DNA of 64,000 nt from Polysphondylium violaceum (GCA_000277445.1 AJWJ01000030.1:21308-85307), one strand, 5' to 3'. Positions 11,066 to 22,727 are shown, numbered from the stretch's first letter. Made by a program: numbers and translations. Notes: generated from the letters alone by a model not told the origin.

Positions 11066-12969
11066 ATGTGTAAAGGCGGAGCGTGTCGTGGTAGATTAGG
11101 GGCTTATGATAGAAGTGAAAACAAAAACTTTTATACCGGTCTTGAAAGCTTCTTCTATCATGAAGATAATGATTTTTCTTACAAAAAGTCAAAACCAATT
11201 GTCGCTGGTGTTGTCGTTGGCGTAGAGGCTCCATCATTTTGGCCAGTTTTTAGAAACATTTCAATTAGAGTATATATATTTTTAATAATATTTAAATCGA
11301 TCATTGCTTTTTTTTTTTTATTTTATTAAATTATTTTTCTCTTTTCTCTTTTTAGAGACGAATCTGGTCTTTGCTTAATGAGCCTTTGGTACCATATCTT
11401 AAGTACTACAACATTCATAGTGTTCATTGGTTACTCAAACATGGCTACATCAATCTCTTTATTGAAAAGGTAAAAAGAGGTGATTACTTGAATGACATAC
11501 TTACTTTATCCCAACATCTCTCTGTTTTTGAAAACATTAATGATCTGGAATTTTTTAAAATATTTTCCATTAGTTTTAAAAGATATCTCTTATCTCCACA
11601 TATGGAATCACTGCGTGCCATAATCGAATCAAAGTTAAATCCAACTATTACTAGTACTACAACCACAACAACAACTACTACAACAACTACAACGACTACT
11701 AGTGCTAGTACAACACCAAACAATGATATTAAAGAAAAGCCAACAAATGTAAAAAAGAGAAAGCTAGATCAAGTTAGTAACACTAGCGATAACAAAGATC
11801 TCAAAAGTCCAAAAGTTGAAACTCCAGAACCAGAAATGACATATGACCAACTATTTGAAAAGTATACAACCAATTTTACTTTTAGATACTTTAAAAGAGC
11901 ATTGGAGAGCAAACATTTTTCAATTGCAAAGTATGTACTTGATAATCATTCAAAATATGAAGTTTCTAGTTTTGGTCCAATTTTACCTGGTGATAGGGAG
12001 ATTATCAACTACTTGTGTAAAGTTAATAATGGAAATCATATGAATATCAAAATTAAATTAAAAAACATTTATAAATTACCAGATTTTGAAGTTATTGTCA
12101 AACAATTGGAGGAGGCCAAATTTATTAGAAAAGATGACATGTCCTTTATGGATTCCTTTGAAACCAGAGCAAACTTTGATTATTTTCTTGCAAATGGTTA
12201 CAATCATAGTTCTCGTATCTATGCACAAATTGCCAGAGGTAATCCTGAACAATTGACCGCTCTACCAATACTTTTAACACACTTTAAAGACGATCTTTTT
12301 CAATTGATGAATGGTTGTCGCGAAAGTTTTAATGAACACGCCGTCTATCGAATTATTTTCAATCTTGTTCCACAAGACCAGTTTGTAGAGAGATCTATAA
12401 TTAACCTATCTTTTGAAAAAGAAATGAAAAAATTCGAATTGGAATACAATCCCACCAGTGCTTCATTTGAAAATGTAGAGCTGAAAGATTTAAATCTCGC
12501 TCACCTCTTTTCCTTTGGCAATTTAGATTTTGCCAAACTCTTTTTAGACAAATTTTATACTACTGGTCAATTGGACAATAGCCATATTCTCACAATTATT
12601 AAAACATTGGTAGGAAGTGCACATCTTCATATCCTTGAAATGATGTTTAAAGACTATCCAACTATTTTCAATTTCCATAAAACTGGTCCAAATCCATCAA
12701 ATTTGATTTCTGTAAAAAATCTTGCATTAATGGAAAGTTGTCTCTCTTACGAGTCTTTTGAAATGTTGGATTTTATCATTGATAAATTACAAATATGTGA
12801 TTCAACTTCAAGACAATTGGCTGAGCTTTGTGCTGGTGATGAATTGTTATTGTCTTACCTCGCCCATAAGAAAAGACCCAATATGAAAACTTGTATCGTT
12901 CTCAAAAAGGATATTGCAGCCAGTGAAAGAAAACTTAGAGTGAAAATCAATTTATTAGATTTTAAATAA
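11066..12969 (+). CDS. dictyostelid ankyrin-like repeat family protein
   Basis: Exons 11066-11269 and 11356-12969 join in phase 0 (605 residues). The junction creates a segment of the type FWPVFRNISIRRRIWSLL, like the N-terminal helix of a large dictyostelid-only family of diverged ankyrin-like proteins, which supports the splice. The body has helix-pair repeats of the kind 'HLFSFGNLDFAKLFLD' and 'SAHLHILEMMFKDYP', too diverged from the ankyrin consensus for exact blade borders. A Thr run (about 165-180, from ACN codons at 11652-11700) and a Lys-rich segment interrupt the repeats. No catalytic motif is visible. A protein-interaction role is inferred; the exact function is unknown. Confidence 0.75.
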
Positions 12970-13117
12970 TAATAATAATTCTATCTATCTATCTATATAT
13001 ATACACATTTATGGTATATGTAATTTTTTTTTTTTTTCCTAAAAAAAATATATCTATTTATAAATAAATAAAAAAAAAGAGGTTTAATACTAAAGTTTTT
13101 TAAAAAAAATAGATATT

Positions 13118-15190
13118 TTATTGAATAACAATGGGAGTGGTTATAGTAGTAATAGAAGGGTTTATAACTGCTTCTTCCTGTTCTTGTTCTTGTTCTTGTT
13201 CTTCTACTGATACTATTTCTTTTACTTGTAAATCCTTTTCATGTATTGAATATAAAGTATTATCACCAACTATTTTTAAAGTTATATTTTTTGGTAAAAA
13301 TCCATTGTTGTCAATTAGAAATTGATTGACATCCTCTATATGATTGTCAATCTTTATATATTTAATTGTAGATGGAAGGTCACCTTCCTTGAATTGAACT
13401 CTATTGGTTTTAAAACTATAGCAGCTCGATGGAATTAGTCCTTGAGAGATTGGGATATTATACAATGAAAGATCTTTGATGTGGTTTGAAATGATAGATG
13501 TTGGTTGAAATTTAACTCGATTGTTGCCGGTTTTGTGCAACAAAAGAGAAGAAATATTTGGAGGTAAATCGGCTTTGCCAATTGTTTTAAAATATACAGA
13601 TAGTCTTATTACATTTTTAGTGATTACATCTCTCTCGATTTCAAATTTAGAACAATGAATTGAAAGATCGATGACAGAGAGAGGCAAGAAATCGGTTGTG
13701 ACACCTTTGGCTAGTGATCCAATCGAGAGTTCTTTAATATTGCCATAATAGGGTAATTGGTCCATGGGACATTGTGGAATAAAATTTGGAATGTACAGCA
13801 TTTCGAGAGAGTTTGGAAGTGATAATTCTGGTAATCTTTGATTATATTTAAAGAGATACAATTGTTGAAGTGAGCTCGGTAAAACACCTACGCCAATGGG
13901 TTTATTAAATTTGGCCATATCCAATCCTCTCAAAAATGTTGGTAGGATGCCTGCTTCCAATGGTTGATTAAAACTTGCTAAATTTAATTCAGTCAGTGAG
14001 TTGGGAAGCACGTTTTGTCCCAATGGTTGGTTAAAACTGGATAAATATAATTTCGATACATTATTACCCAACACACCAGGGTTCAATTCTTGATTAAAAC
14101 TATGTAGATTTATATAGTTTAAAGAATTGGGGAGAACTTGGGAGTCCAGTCTTTGGTTGTATCGATAGAGATTCATCTTGGCCAAAGTATTTGGTAAGAC
14201 TTCTTTCTTTAGGACATGATTTAGCTTTTCTGCATTTAAAGATTCCAAGCTCAGAGGAAGGTTGCCTTGAAGCAACTCTGAATTAAATTCTGGTAAACAA
14301 AGTTTGGTGACAAAAGTATTGAACCCACTATTTCCAAAAACCAATCCAGTGACAAATAGTTGGAGCGTCATTTTAACCAAACTCTTTTGATTCTCTTTAA
14401 ATATTCTTCTTGGATTTCTGCCAATGGTTTGAAGACCATTTTTACGAATATAGGGGAATGCTATAATGATATTCTCTATATTGAATGCAGCTTCACCCTG
14501 TTGCAAGAGAGGTTTGGCTATTTTCAAGTAGTCCAACGAAGAGGATTGAATGAGATCATCATGATAACGTGATTCAAATTCGTATTCCTCTAGGGTAAGA
14601 TTCTTTATATGAGCAGGCATATTAAAGAAATGAACTCCTTTAGGTGCAAGATATAGTTCTGATACAGTTTCTGGTATAACATCCAATTGAAGTGATTTAG
14701 TAGAGTAGGTGTTGATTTTAATGCTAAGTTGTTTTAAATAGTTGGGTAGTGGCTTATTGTTTCTGATCTCTTCTATAAGACTTGGTTCTGTGGATAAATA
14801 TAAACTATTGATTAAATAAATATATGGACTTTCCAAATATTTAAAATAACTCTTTTCATCATTAACTCTTAGTTCGATAAATATATTATTGTTATTGGTA
14901 TCTAGTGTGGAAAGAAAATGATGATTTTCGTTTAAATAGTGTAAATCAATTGATATCTTTTTGTTTTCCAATGTAAAATTTCTAATCTTGTATCGAATAT
15001 ATTTAGTTCTCCATAGTGTAAAATAAATATTTGATTTATCACTACATATAAATAATTGTTGTTGTTGTTGTTGTGTTTGTTGTTGTTCTAATGTTTGTAC
15101 TCCTGTACTGTTAAGATTATTATTATTACTATTATTACTATTATTACTATTATTATCTAATTTTAATTTTTTATTTATATGTTTGGACAT
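13118..15190 (-). CDS. FNIP-repeat protein
   Basis: A single exon of 690 residues. I prefer the ATG at 15190-15188 over one 14 codons upstream because the extra residues are hydrophobic and AT-driven, whereas MSKHINKKLKLDN is a typical family start. After Asn and Gln runs, residues about 280-520 hold repeated 22-residue FNIP/IP22 units, such as 'FNQPLGQNVLPNSLTELNL' and 'YNQRLDSQVLPNSL'. FNIP repeats are leucine-rich-repeat-like and are expanded almost only in dictyostelids and some giant viruses; they probably form solenoids for protein binding. The far C-terminus has a Gln/Glu run and a Thr-rich tail. No F-box or kinase domain is seen. A palindrome ATCACGTGAT lies at 15348-15357, about 160 bp upstream of the start. 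Confidence 0.9.
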   Translation of the reverse strand: MSKHINKKLKLDNNSNNSNNSNNNNLNSTGVQTLEQQQTQQQQQQLFICSDKSNIYFTLWRTKYIRYKIRNFTLENKKISIDLHYLNENHHFLSTLDTNNNNIFIELRVNDEKSYFKYLESPYIYLINSLYLSTEPSLIEEIRNNKPLPNYLKQLSIKINTYSTKSLQLDVIPETVSELYLAPKGVHFFNMPAHIKNLTLEEYEFESRYHDDLIQSSSLDYLKIAKPLLQQGEAAFNIENIIIAFPYIRKNGLQTIGRNPRRIFKENQKSLVKMTLQLFVTGLVFGNSGFNTFVTKLCLPEFNSELLQGNLPLSLESLNAEKLNHVLKKEVLPNTLAKMNLYRYNQRLDSQVLPNSLNYINLHSFNQELNPGVLGNNVSKLYLSSFNQPLGQNVLPNSLTELNLASFNQPLEAGILPTFLRGLDMAKFNKPIGVGVLPSSLQQLYLFKYNQRLPELSLPNSLEMLYIPNFIPQCPMDQLPYYGNIKELSIGSLAKGVTTDFLPLSVIDLSIHCSKFEIERDVITKNVIRLSVYFKTIGKADLPPNISSLLLHKTGNNRVKFQPTSIISNHIKDLSLYNIPISQGLIPSSCYSFKTNRVQFKEGDLPSTIKYIKIDNHIEDVNQFLIDNNGFLPKNITLKIVGDNTLYSIHEKDLQVKEIVSVEEQEQEQEQEEAVINPSITTITTPIVIQ

Positions 15191-15462
15191 TATCTTTAGT
15201 AGTAGAGGTATTATTATAACTACACACAACACAAATCTATTGAATAAAAATTCGAATTTTTATTTAATTAAAAAAACTGGTGTTTGTGAGAATTTGATTT
15301 TTTTTTTTTAATTTTAATTAATTTTTAATTTTTTTCAGTTTATGAATATCACGTGATTTGAATGAAAACTAGTTGTATTTAGAAAAAAAGGGTATTCTAT
15401 GTGAAACCAAGATGATGTTTGATTGCTATCCTGTGGGGGGAGACTCAATTGTTCAATTTAAT

Positions 15463-16538
15463 TTATTCGTATAAATAGACTGCAAGTGGAGAATAGTTGG
15501 TTTTTGAAACAAAGGTACCCAATAACGTATTGTATTTATAGATAAAGGTATCAGTGTTTGAATAACCAAAAGAGTAGGCAAAAGGTGCTTTTGGATCGGC
15601 AATAGTAGATACGATTTGATCATTATCAACTGAGTTCATGTTTGTCGATTGGATGGTTCCTGATAAGAAATTCAAGTATACTAAAACATTTTCACTAGAT
15701 TGACCATCATAAACTGTTACTGATCCAAATACACTAGATGTAGCTGGAGAAAAGAATAATCTTAATCTATTGGATTGTGAAATAGTTAGTATTTAGATGG
15801 ATTCAATCGAAATAATAATAAATCTACTATAATACTACATACGGTTGATTTAATATTTGTACAGATGGATCAAAACCAGAGTAGGTGAATTTTTTAACGG
15901 CAATTAAATCAGTGTTTTGATAGATATTGACATAGATACCAGAAGAGTTTTGTAAAGCAACAAACAAGCTATCAACCACTGGGTTATAAACTGAACCAAA
16001 AAACTGACCATCAAGAATTCCAAATGAAACTGAAAACAAAGTAAAAGGATTTACTTTTTGGACAAAGATTGATGTACCATTATTCATTGTTACATAAAAG
16101 TTATTTGAATATGGATCGGCAGCAAAACCTCCATATTTGTCACTATCTCCAATGAAAATTTCAGATACTATACTCCATTGACCACAATCAATACTAATAA
16201 TATAATTATCATTGGTTTTCTATTGAGAGAAAAGTCAGTATTTAATAAATTATCAGGATTAATTAGCTTTTACATACCCATTCTTGAACAGCCATTGTCA
16301 ATATTTGGGTATTTTTATTTATGGTACCTTGTTGATAGGTGTTGTAGGTTAAATAATATCTTTCCAATACCAACTTGGATTGGGCAGCATTAACACCATT
16401 TAAATCAACATAACCAACATTAAACAAGCTATTATCATCTTTCCATATACCTATTGCATAGTTGTATGAAGATTGTGCAGAGGATAGTTGGTTAAATGTA
16501 AATAAAACTATAAAAAGAGATAAAAAAAGTTTATTCAT
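15463..16538 (-). CDS. secreted protein, tandem family member A
   Basis: Three exons on the minus strand (16538-16278, 16219-15843, 15766-15463) encode 313 residues. The start MNKLFLSLFIVLFTFNQLSSAQ is a clear signal peptide. The mature start holds the family motif 'IGIWKDDNSLFNVGYVDL'. Just after intron 1 comes 'IISIDCGQWSIV', shared in form with the three upstream neighbours (xSVDCxxWxVV). The remaining sequence is beta-rich with repeated aromatic-Gly turns, which could form a propeller-like fold. Intron 2 splits a Pro codon (QP) exactly as in members C and D. No membrane anchor is seen, so secretion is likely. The family is not recognised and no enzymatic function is proposed. Confidence 0.85.
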
Positions 16539-16833
16539 TCTAACAAAATATATATCAATAATAGTTTACAAATTCTTCCCTTGAAACCACTTTGTATTTA
16601 TAGTGCCAAAATTTATCAATCAATTAATTTTCCCAAATCCCAAATCAAACAATTTTTACAAAATATCAGGAGGCGTGACGTCAAATATCTAGATTTTTGT
16701 AAAAATCTATTTAAATTTTATTGATTTTATGCTCCTCCACAACACTTTTCGAAAAAAGGGGGAATAGTTTTCGGATAAAGGGTAGAAATCTTGATGGTTT
16801 GAAAGAAAAAGGGTTTGAACTTTATTCTTTATA
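16539..16833. other. upstream region of secreted gene A
   Basis: The spacer between two head-to-tail paralogues carries a perfect TGACGTCA (16676-16683) and CAAATCAAACAA (16641-16652), both also found upstream of gene B. A TATTTATAG box lies about 60 bp upstream of the gene A start. Confidence 0.5.
16676..16683. promoter_or_regulatory. CRE-like TGACGTCA palindrome upstream of gene A
   Basis: An exact 8-bp bZIP/CREB-type palindrome sits 138 bp upstream of the gene A start codon. CAAATCAAACAA lies 23 bp away on the gene-proximal side. The same pair occurs at 18191-18221 upstream of gene B. Confidence 0.45.
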
Positions 16834-17816
16834 TTAAAAAGCAACTAAGATTGGGGTTGAATAGGGTCTAATAGATTGGATTTTGTTATCAACAGTATCA
16901 AAAGTGTACAGACTAAATTGATTGTTGTTGTTTGAAAAGGCATAGATATTTGATGAGGTGGTGCTTGGAATAACAGCAGTGAACATATCTTTTGGTTTTC
17001 CACCCAATCCAGTGTCGACAATTTGTTTTTTGTAAACATTGAAAACAACAAATGTATTATATGGTATGGAGTTTTGGCCTTCTACAATAACTGTACCAAA
17101 GTAACCATTTGTAGAGGGTTGATAAACTAGACCAAGAGGTAGGTCGAGTACTGGTGCTGGGTTACCATAGAATGAGAAATAACCAAATGAACCACATTTT
17201 TTATTGGTCTTGTCATACATATTTAAATAAATACCAGAAGAGTTTTTGAAATAAAGATACAATTGTTCAAGTTCTGGATCATAAAAGCTACCATACCATT
17301 CTCCAGCAAAGCTATCAATGGTGCTTGTTGAAAGGGTGACAGGATCTAATTTAACTAAATTCAAAGTTGGACCTTGAGTCGAGGTAGCATAGAGGGTGTT
17401 TGATTTAGGAACTGCTGTAAGACCTTGAATGTTTTTAGTTGCATCAAAAACTACTTGAGATACAACAGTCCAACTGTGGCAATCTACACTATATAAATAT
17501 GCATTATTTTCAGTCTAATTTTATTTATTAGTATTTTAATTTATGTTTAATGTCTTGAAAGGCTTACTTTAGAAAATGCTACAAAGGTTAAGATCTTTGT
17601 GTTATAGTTGTAAACACTTTCTTGATTGATTGAGGATTGTTGTTGGTAAGTGCATCCTTTGATGACTAATTGAGCTTGAGAATATGAACCTTGATCATAA
17701 TCAATTGTACCAATGTTTAAATCTCCATCTGTATTCCAAATACCAACACCAGTAAAATTGGTTTGGCTGGCAGCAAAGCAGACAAAAAATAATAAAACAA
17801 ATAATTTTATAAACAT
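16834..17816 (-). CDS. secreted protein, tandem family member B
   Basis: Two exons (17816-17568 and 17514-16834) encode 309 residues. The signal peptide is MFIKLFVLLFFVCFAASQ. The family motif 'VGIWNTDGDLNIGTIDYDQG' follows, then 'LYSVDCHSWTVV' directly after intron 1. It ends 'PYSTPILVAF', like members C and D. The second intron found in A, C and D is absent here: the sequence runs straight through the equivalent 'DLPLGLVYQP' position, which suggests intron loss in this copy. The product is probably secreted; function unknown. Confidence 0.85.
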
Positions 17817-18328
17817 TATTAAAGAGAGATAGTTAAAAAGAAAAAAGACAAATTGATTTTAAAAAATAAACTTTAGAAGTTGGGCTCTTTTATAATGAAA
17901 ATTTAGATCCCATTTTTTAAAGATTACCCTTAGTAACCACTTGACTTTGAGAATAATAATATCTTTTAATAGGCAAGCTATCCTAAAAACTCTAGTTTAC
18001 AAAGAGAGAAAGCATTTGAAAATTCCAAATCCACTTTTTAATTATTTTTTACAATTTTCTTCAACCCATTTGAAAAAGATCAAGTGGCTTTTTTTAAAAA
18101 TTGGATAAATATTAGAGAAAAATCTAGATTTTTTTGATTAATTTGTAGATTTTTTAAAAAATCAGAAAAGGAAAAGCAATATAAAAAAAACAAATCAAAC
18201 AAATCAATAGAAATGACGTCAGAAATTTAAAAATAATAATAAAAGGGAAAAAAATGATGAAGTGATTAATAAAAAAAGTTTATTAATTGAATTTTAGATA
18301 TAGAAATTAAAAACAACATTTTTTTTTT
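17817..18328. other. upstream region of secreted gene B
   Basis: A spacer of 512 bp with no gene. It carries the second TGACGTCA/CAAATCAAACAA module (18191-18221) and a TATAATG-like box near 17890. Confidence 0.5.
18214..18221. promoter_or_regulatory. CRE-like TGACGTCA palindrome upstream of gene B
   Basis: An exact TGACGTCA with CAAATCAAACAA (18191-18202) 11 bp away on the gene-proximal side. It lies about 400 bp upstream of the gene B start and about 110 bp past the stop of gene C. Confidence 0.4.
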
Positions 18329-19375
18329 TTAAAAAGCAGCGAGAAGGGGCTTATCATAGGCAGTGTATTGGGTTTGAGTACCTTCAGTGAGATCCCAAGT
18401 GTAGATAAAAGTATCTTTAGCATTTGGTTTGGCAAAAGTATAAACTATATCCGATGCTGAGTCGGCAACGTTAAAGAGGAAGATATCATTTTGAACCCCA
18501 ACCATTGAGGTAACATCAAAGGTACCATAGGCCCAATCTAATTTTGCTAGAGCAAATTGATTTCTTCCTGGAATGTAGTATAATTGAACAATGGCTACAA
18601 TAGTTTGACTAACTGGACAATAGGTGAGTTTTAATCTATAAAATTTCATAAATATTAATAATTATATTTTAGAGTGCTATAAAATATACATACGGTTGAT
18701 CAACCACACTGGCACCAGTAAAAGAGATTAATTTGTCTGCAACAATGTTAAAGTTTATATCATAAATGGTGATGAATAAACCAGTGTTGTTTTTATGAGC
18801 AACAAAATAATTTTGATTAATTGGATCAAAAACACTACCTCTGTAAAGACCAAATACCCAATCAAAAATTTGAATACTGGCACTGAATGGGTTCAATGCT
18901 AAAACATAAAGAGCTTGATCATCTTGTTTTGAGGCAAATATTTTATTTGAACTAGATTGATCAGACGAGAAACCTAAATAATTGGTGAACTTGTCTACTG
19001 CATTCTTTCCGACTACTTTCCATTTATTACAATCTACACTTAAAATAAGTAAATTGTTTGACTATTTAAATAATTAATATATAGTTTCTCTATGAAAAAA
19101 AAATTTCAACATACTGAATCTTTGGCAGTCAAGGTTAAAACATTGGTGTTGTAATTCAAAGTGCTTAATTGGGATGAAATGTTTCCTTGTAAATAATTCA
19201 ATCCTGGAAGAGATAATTTAGCTACACAAGCTTCACCATCAAACATATCACACAGACCAACAATAAGGGTATTGTTTTGGTTCCAGATTGCAACATTTTG
19301 TGGATTGGATTGAGCAAAAGAGAGTTTGGAAATGGTAAATAAGACAAATAAAGTAAGTAATAATTTAATAGACAT
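18329..19375 (-). CDS. secreted protein, tandem family member C
   Basis: Three exons (19375-19115, 19061-18694, 18635-18329) encode 311 residues. The signal peptide is MSIKLLLTLFVLFTISKLSFAQ. 'NVAIWNQNNTLIVGLCDM' matches the family's first motif and 'ILSVDCNKWKVV' follows intron 1. Intron 2 interrupts the Pro codon of 'VVDQP', the same place as in A and D. The protein ends 'YDKPLLAAF'. Several possible N-glycosylation sites occur (for example NISS, NNTG). Secreted; molecular function unknown. Confidence 0.85.
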
Positions 19376-19739
19376 TTTGGATATGTTATGACAGATAATT
19401 GATCGAATGTTTAATGATGTATAAACAATGAAGACTTACTCTATTTATATTCGACTTAAACTTGAATCCCCAAGAAAAGAAGATTTTAATCTGATATTGC
19501 CCATTTTTACAAAAAAATAAAATTTATGTGCACATCCCATATTTTATTGTAAAAAAGTCACCCACCTTATGATTCTTTATTTACAAAGAGAGTTCCAATG
19601 TCATTTCAGAATGCTCTTTCTCAACTTGGATTGCCATTGTAACGATATTGACACTCTCTGAATCCTGAGAATATGTTTTTTAGTTTTTAAAGAATAATGA
19701 TTAGGACCTTTTAAAAATATTTATTTGGATTACCCAGAT
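19376..19739. other. spacer between secreted genes C and D
   Basis: 364 bp without a gene. Unlike the other three members' upstream regions it shows no TGACGT element. Confidence 0.5.
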
Positions 19740-20890
19740 TTAGAATGCTGCCAAAATTGCAGTGTTATAGGGTTTGGTAGAGACTAGTTGAGCTGAAGTA
19801 GAGTTAAAGGTTTTAATAAATATTCCTCCGTCCAAAGTAGCAACGTCTGGGTTAACAGTATAGGTAAATGCATAAATCAAATCATTCTTGCTATCTGGAA
19901 CAGTTGTAATAAATGTATCCGCATCTAAACCCAACATTTGAGTCATGTTGAAGCATCCCAAGTCCCAATCCAAGAATCCAATTCCATTTATTACTTGTGA
20001 ATCATAATTGGAGAGTTGGAATGTACCCATTATTAAATTTGTCAATGGTGTAAATCTTTGATGAAATCTAGATCAAATAAATTTTTGAGTGTGAGATGGG
20101 GTTATATTGATGAAAATGGTAAATCTTGATACATACGGTGCAATAAGAATTGGAGGTGTTTGACCTTGAAAGTAAATTTGTTTTTCTTGTACAATTTTAC
20201 TAGGAGGGGAATAGGTTCTAATATATGTTCCAGTTTGGTTTGAATAACCGAGATAGTATTGTTTATGAACTGGGTCATAGGCTGATGTTTGGTAGGCTCC
20301 ATTTATTGGTCCTCCAAGGAAATTCATTGCTTGGGTATAGGGATTGATTTTAACAATTTGTACACCCATTCCATTTGAAAAAGTAGTAAAAATACTACTC
20401 TTTCCACTCGTTTGGTCAGAGGCCAGGCCAGAAAAAGTATAGCCGACTGGAAGGAATATTTTTCCTACTACCTTCCATGCAACACAATCTACAGTAAGCA
20501 TATATCCTTGAACTGAATACTATTGAATTTTAAATTAGTATTAGAGTTTGGTTTAAAAAATTAAACTAAACTAAACTCAATACATACAGGAGTTAATGCC
20601 ACAAAAGTTAGATGCTTAGTCACATAGTTGTAGGTACTTTGAGTGATAGCATCACCGGGAAATGTAAAATCATTGATAGTCAATTGTAGAGTGGCCTCTG
20701 AGCCAGGATTGGTGTAATCTATAGTTCCAATATTTATGCTGACATCATCCCCATTCCATATTCCAATACCAAAGCTATCTTGATCACCACCTGATGATGA
20801 CTTGTAGTCTACAGGCACATGAATTGAAGTCACAGTGGTACATAACAATTCAAACAAAAGAATAGATACTATATAATATTTAAACTTCAT
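19740..20890 (-). CDS. secreted protein, tandem family member D
   Basis: Three exons (20890-20588, 20519-20137, 20067-19740) encode 337 residues. The signal peptide MKFKYYIVSILLFELLCTTVTS is followed by a linker longer than in the other members. Next come the family motif 'FGIGIWNGDDVSINIGTIDY' and, after intron 1, 'MLTVDCVAWKVV'. Intron 2 splits a Pro codon after 'ILIAP'. It ends 'PYNTAILAAF'. It is the first gene of a four-gene head-to-tail array on the minus strand, which suggests repeated tandem duplication. Secreted; function unknown. Confidence 0.85.
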
Positions 20891-20948
20891 TCTTTTCTAA
20901 TATTTGCAGAATGTACAGTGTGTAGGTGAGAAAATAAGATTTGAATGA

Positions 20949-20956
20949 TGACGTAA
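20949..20956. promoter_or_regulatory. half-conserved CRE-like site (TGACGTAA) upstream of gene D
   Basis: TGACGTAA lies 59 bp upstream of the gene D start codon. It differs by one base from the perfect palindromes upstream of A and B. Confidence 0.3.
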
Positions 20957-21082
20957 AAAAATTGATTGGGATATACTACAATCTTTATTTTTTTCTTTTT
21001 TTCTTTATTTTTGTTGAAAAATCAAAAGATATTTTTCAAAAATAGATTTTGAATAAAATTTAAGCTTATATTGTGATAATAT

Positions 21083-22384
21083 CTATCTCCTGCCCCCTTT
21101 TTGTTTTTGTTTCACCACTCCCTCCTCCTCTTCTTGTTCAAATTCGTCCTCTTGTTCATCATTGTCGTCATCATCGTGATGATATGGTTCATCTTGTCTT
21201 GTATTATTTTTTGTTGATGTTGTATTTTTAGTTGTAATAGGAGTAGTATATTTTAATCTCTCTTCTAAAATTTTAATTCTTTTATTCATTTCAGACATTG
21301 TTTCAAATATCTGTGTATACAGTGGTGATTAGTGTTTAATATCAATATCAATAAAAATATAAATATTTGTTAAGAACACATACATTTGTTATTATATCGT
21401 TTGAAACTGGAAGTGGTGGTAATTCTGTAGATTTTGAACCAATGTGATAACTATCATATATTATCAGTATGAGATATATTAATCTAATATGTGTATTAAG
21501 TATATATATACTTACAATGAAATGGAATCTGTCTTTATGACAATATGATCTTGTAAAAAAGTGAATAGTGGATTTGTTGATGTATAATATCTACCTATAG
21601 GTGAATGACAAACTTTACAATTGAGGTTATGATAGAAACTATTATGATTGATTAATTAATATCTTATCTTTTAAAACTACCAAATAGTAGTTGATATTTA
21701 GTTATTCTATAAAAAAATATACCAATTATTTTCACCTGATAGAGAAGATTCTATCAATTCTTTATCTTGACTTAGAGCTGAAACCTTTAATGAACTCTTT
21801 AAAATATAACATTTTACAAGTTTCATATAAAGATCACGTTCAAATGAACTATTTATAATCATTGTTGAATCAAATAAAATAACTTGACATGATAGACAAC
21901 TAAAAATTAAAATTGATGAAAGTATATCATCTAAACTCATTTTTGATTCATCTTCTATCGTTGGTAAATAATTATTATTATCGTCATTATCTTTAAAGTT
22001 ATTATAGTTTTGGTTATTATAGTTTTGGTTGTTGTTGTTGTTGTGATTGATATTGGGATTATTATTATGATGATTATTATTATCATCAGTATAATAATCT
22101 TTTATACTGATTTGCTTTTTGGGTGTTGGTGATTTAGTTGTTGGTGTAGATGATGATGATGGTTTTGGTTTAGAAGGTGTAAAATTTAGTGAACCCACAC
22201 CTGTTTTGGGTACTTTGGTTGTACTTGACATTGGTTGTCTAGGAGTAGGTTGCTTATATGGTGTGTCGTATATATCTGCACGATGACCATCATCCTCATC
22301 TTCATAGTCATCAGGTGTCTTTTTATGACTACTCAGTTTTGATCTACTACTACTGCTAGGTGTGTTTCTTTTAGATGATGACAT
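21083..22384 (-). CDS. Mis18-domain (centromere) protein
   Basis: Four exons (22384-21723, 21638-21516, 21450-21384, 21310-21083) give 359 residues. The N-terminal half is disordered and basic (Ser, Pro, Lys, then Asn/His runs). A Mis18/Yippee-type zinc domain follows. The first CxxC is Cys163/Cys166 in 'SCLSCQVILFD', and the second is Cys228/Cys231 in 'NCKVCHSPIGRYYTSTNP', which exon joining brings into place. The end of the domain keeps the pattern 'FTFLQDHIVIKTDSISL'. A C-terminal coiled coil ('MNKRIKILEERLKY') is expected for Mis18 and not for Yippee or cereblon, so Mis18 is favoured. Mis18 primes centromeres for CENP-A loading in fungi and animals. The last 40 residues are acidic and then basic. 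Confidence 0.82.
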
Positions 22385-22727
22385 TATTTACAAGATATAT
22401 ATATTTTAATATGAATGGGTGTATGAAAAAAAGTAAATGAAAAAACTCGTTAAAACTTTAAAACACATCTCTGTTTTGAAAAAAAATTTTGAAAAAATGG
22501 AGGGAAATTTTCCAAAAAATCGGACAAAAAGTAGTGTGGTGGAACACAACATCATGAATCAAATCTAGGAATTAAATAAAAAAGATTTATGGATTATAGT
22601 TTGTATTTTCTTTATTTAATTAAATTGATTTTTTTGGTATTTAATTTAGTATTAAATTTTTTTTTTTTTTTTTTACCTAAGTAAATGGAATTGGAATTAT
22701 TATTATTATTACTATTAGTATGTTGGC
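22385..22727. other. upstream region of the Mis18-domain gene
   Basis: 343 bp of AT-rich DNA between two minus-strand genes, with A/T runs and no gene seen. Confidence 0.5.
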
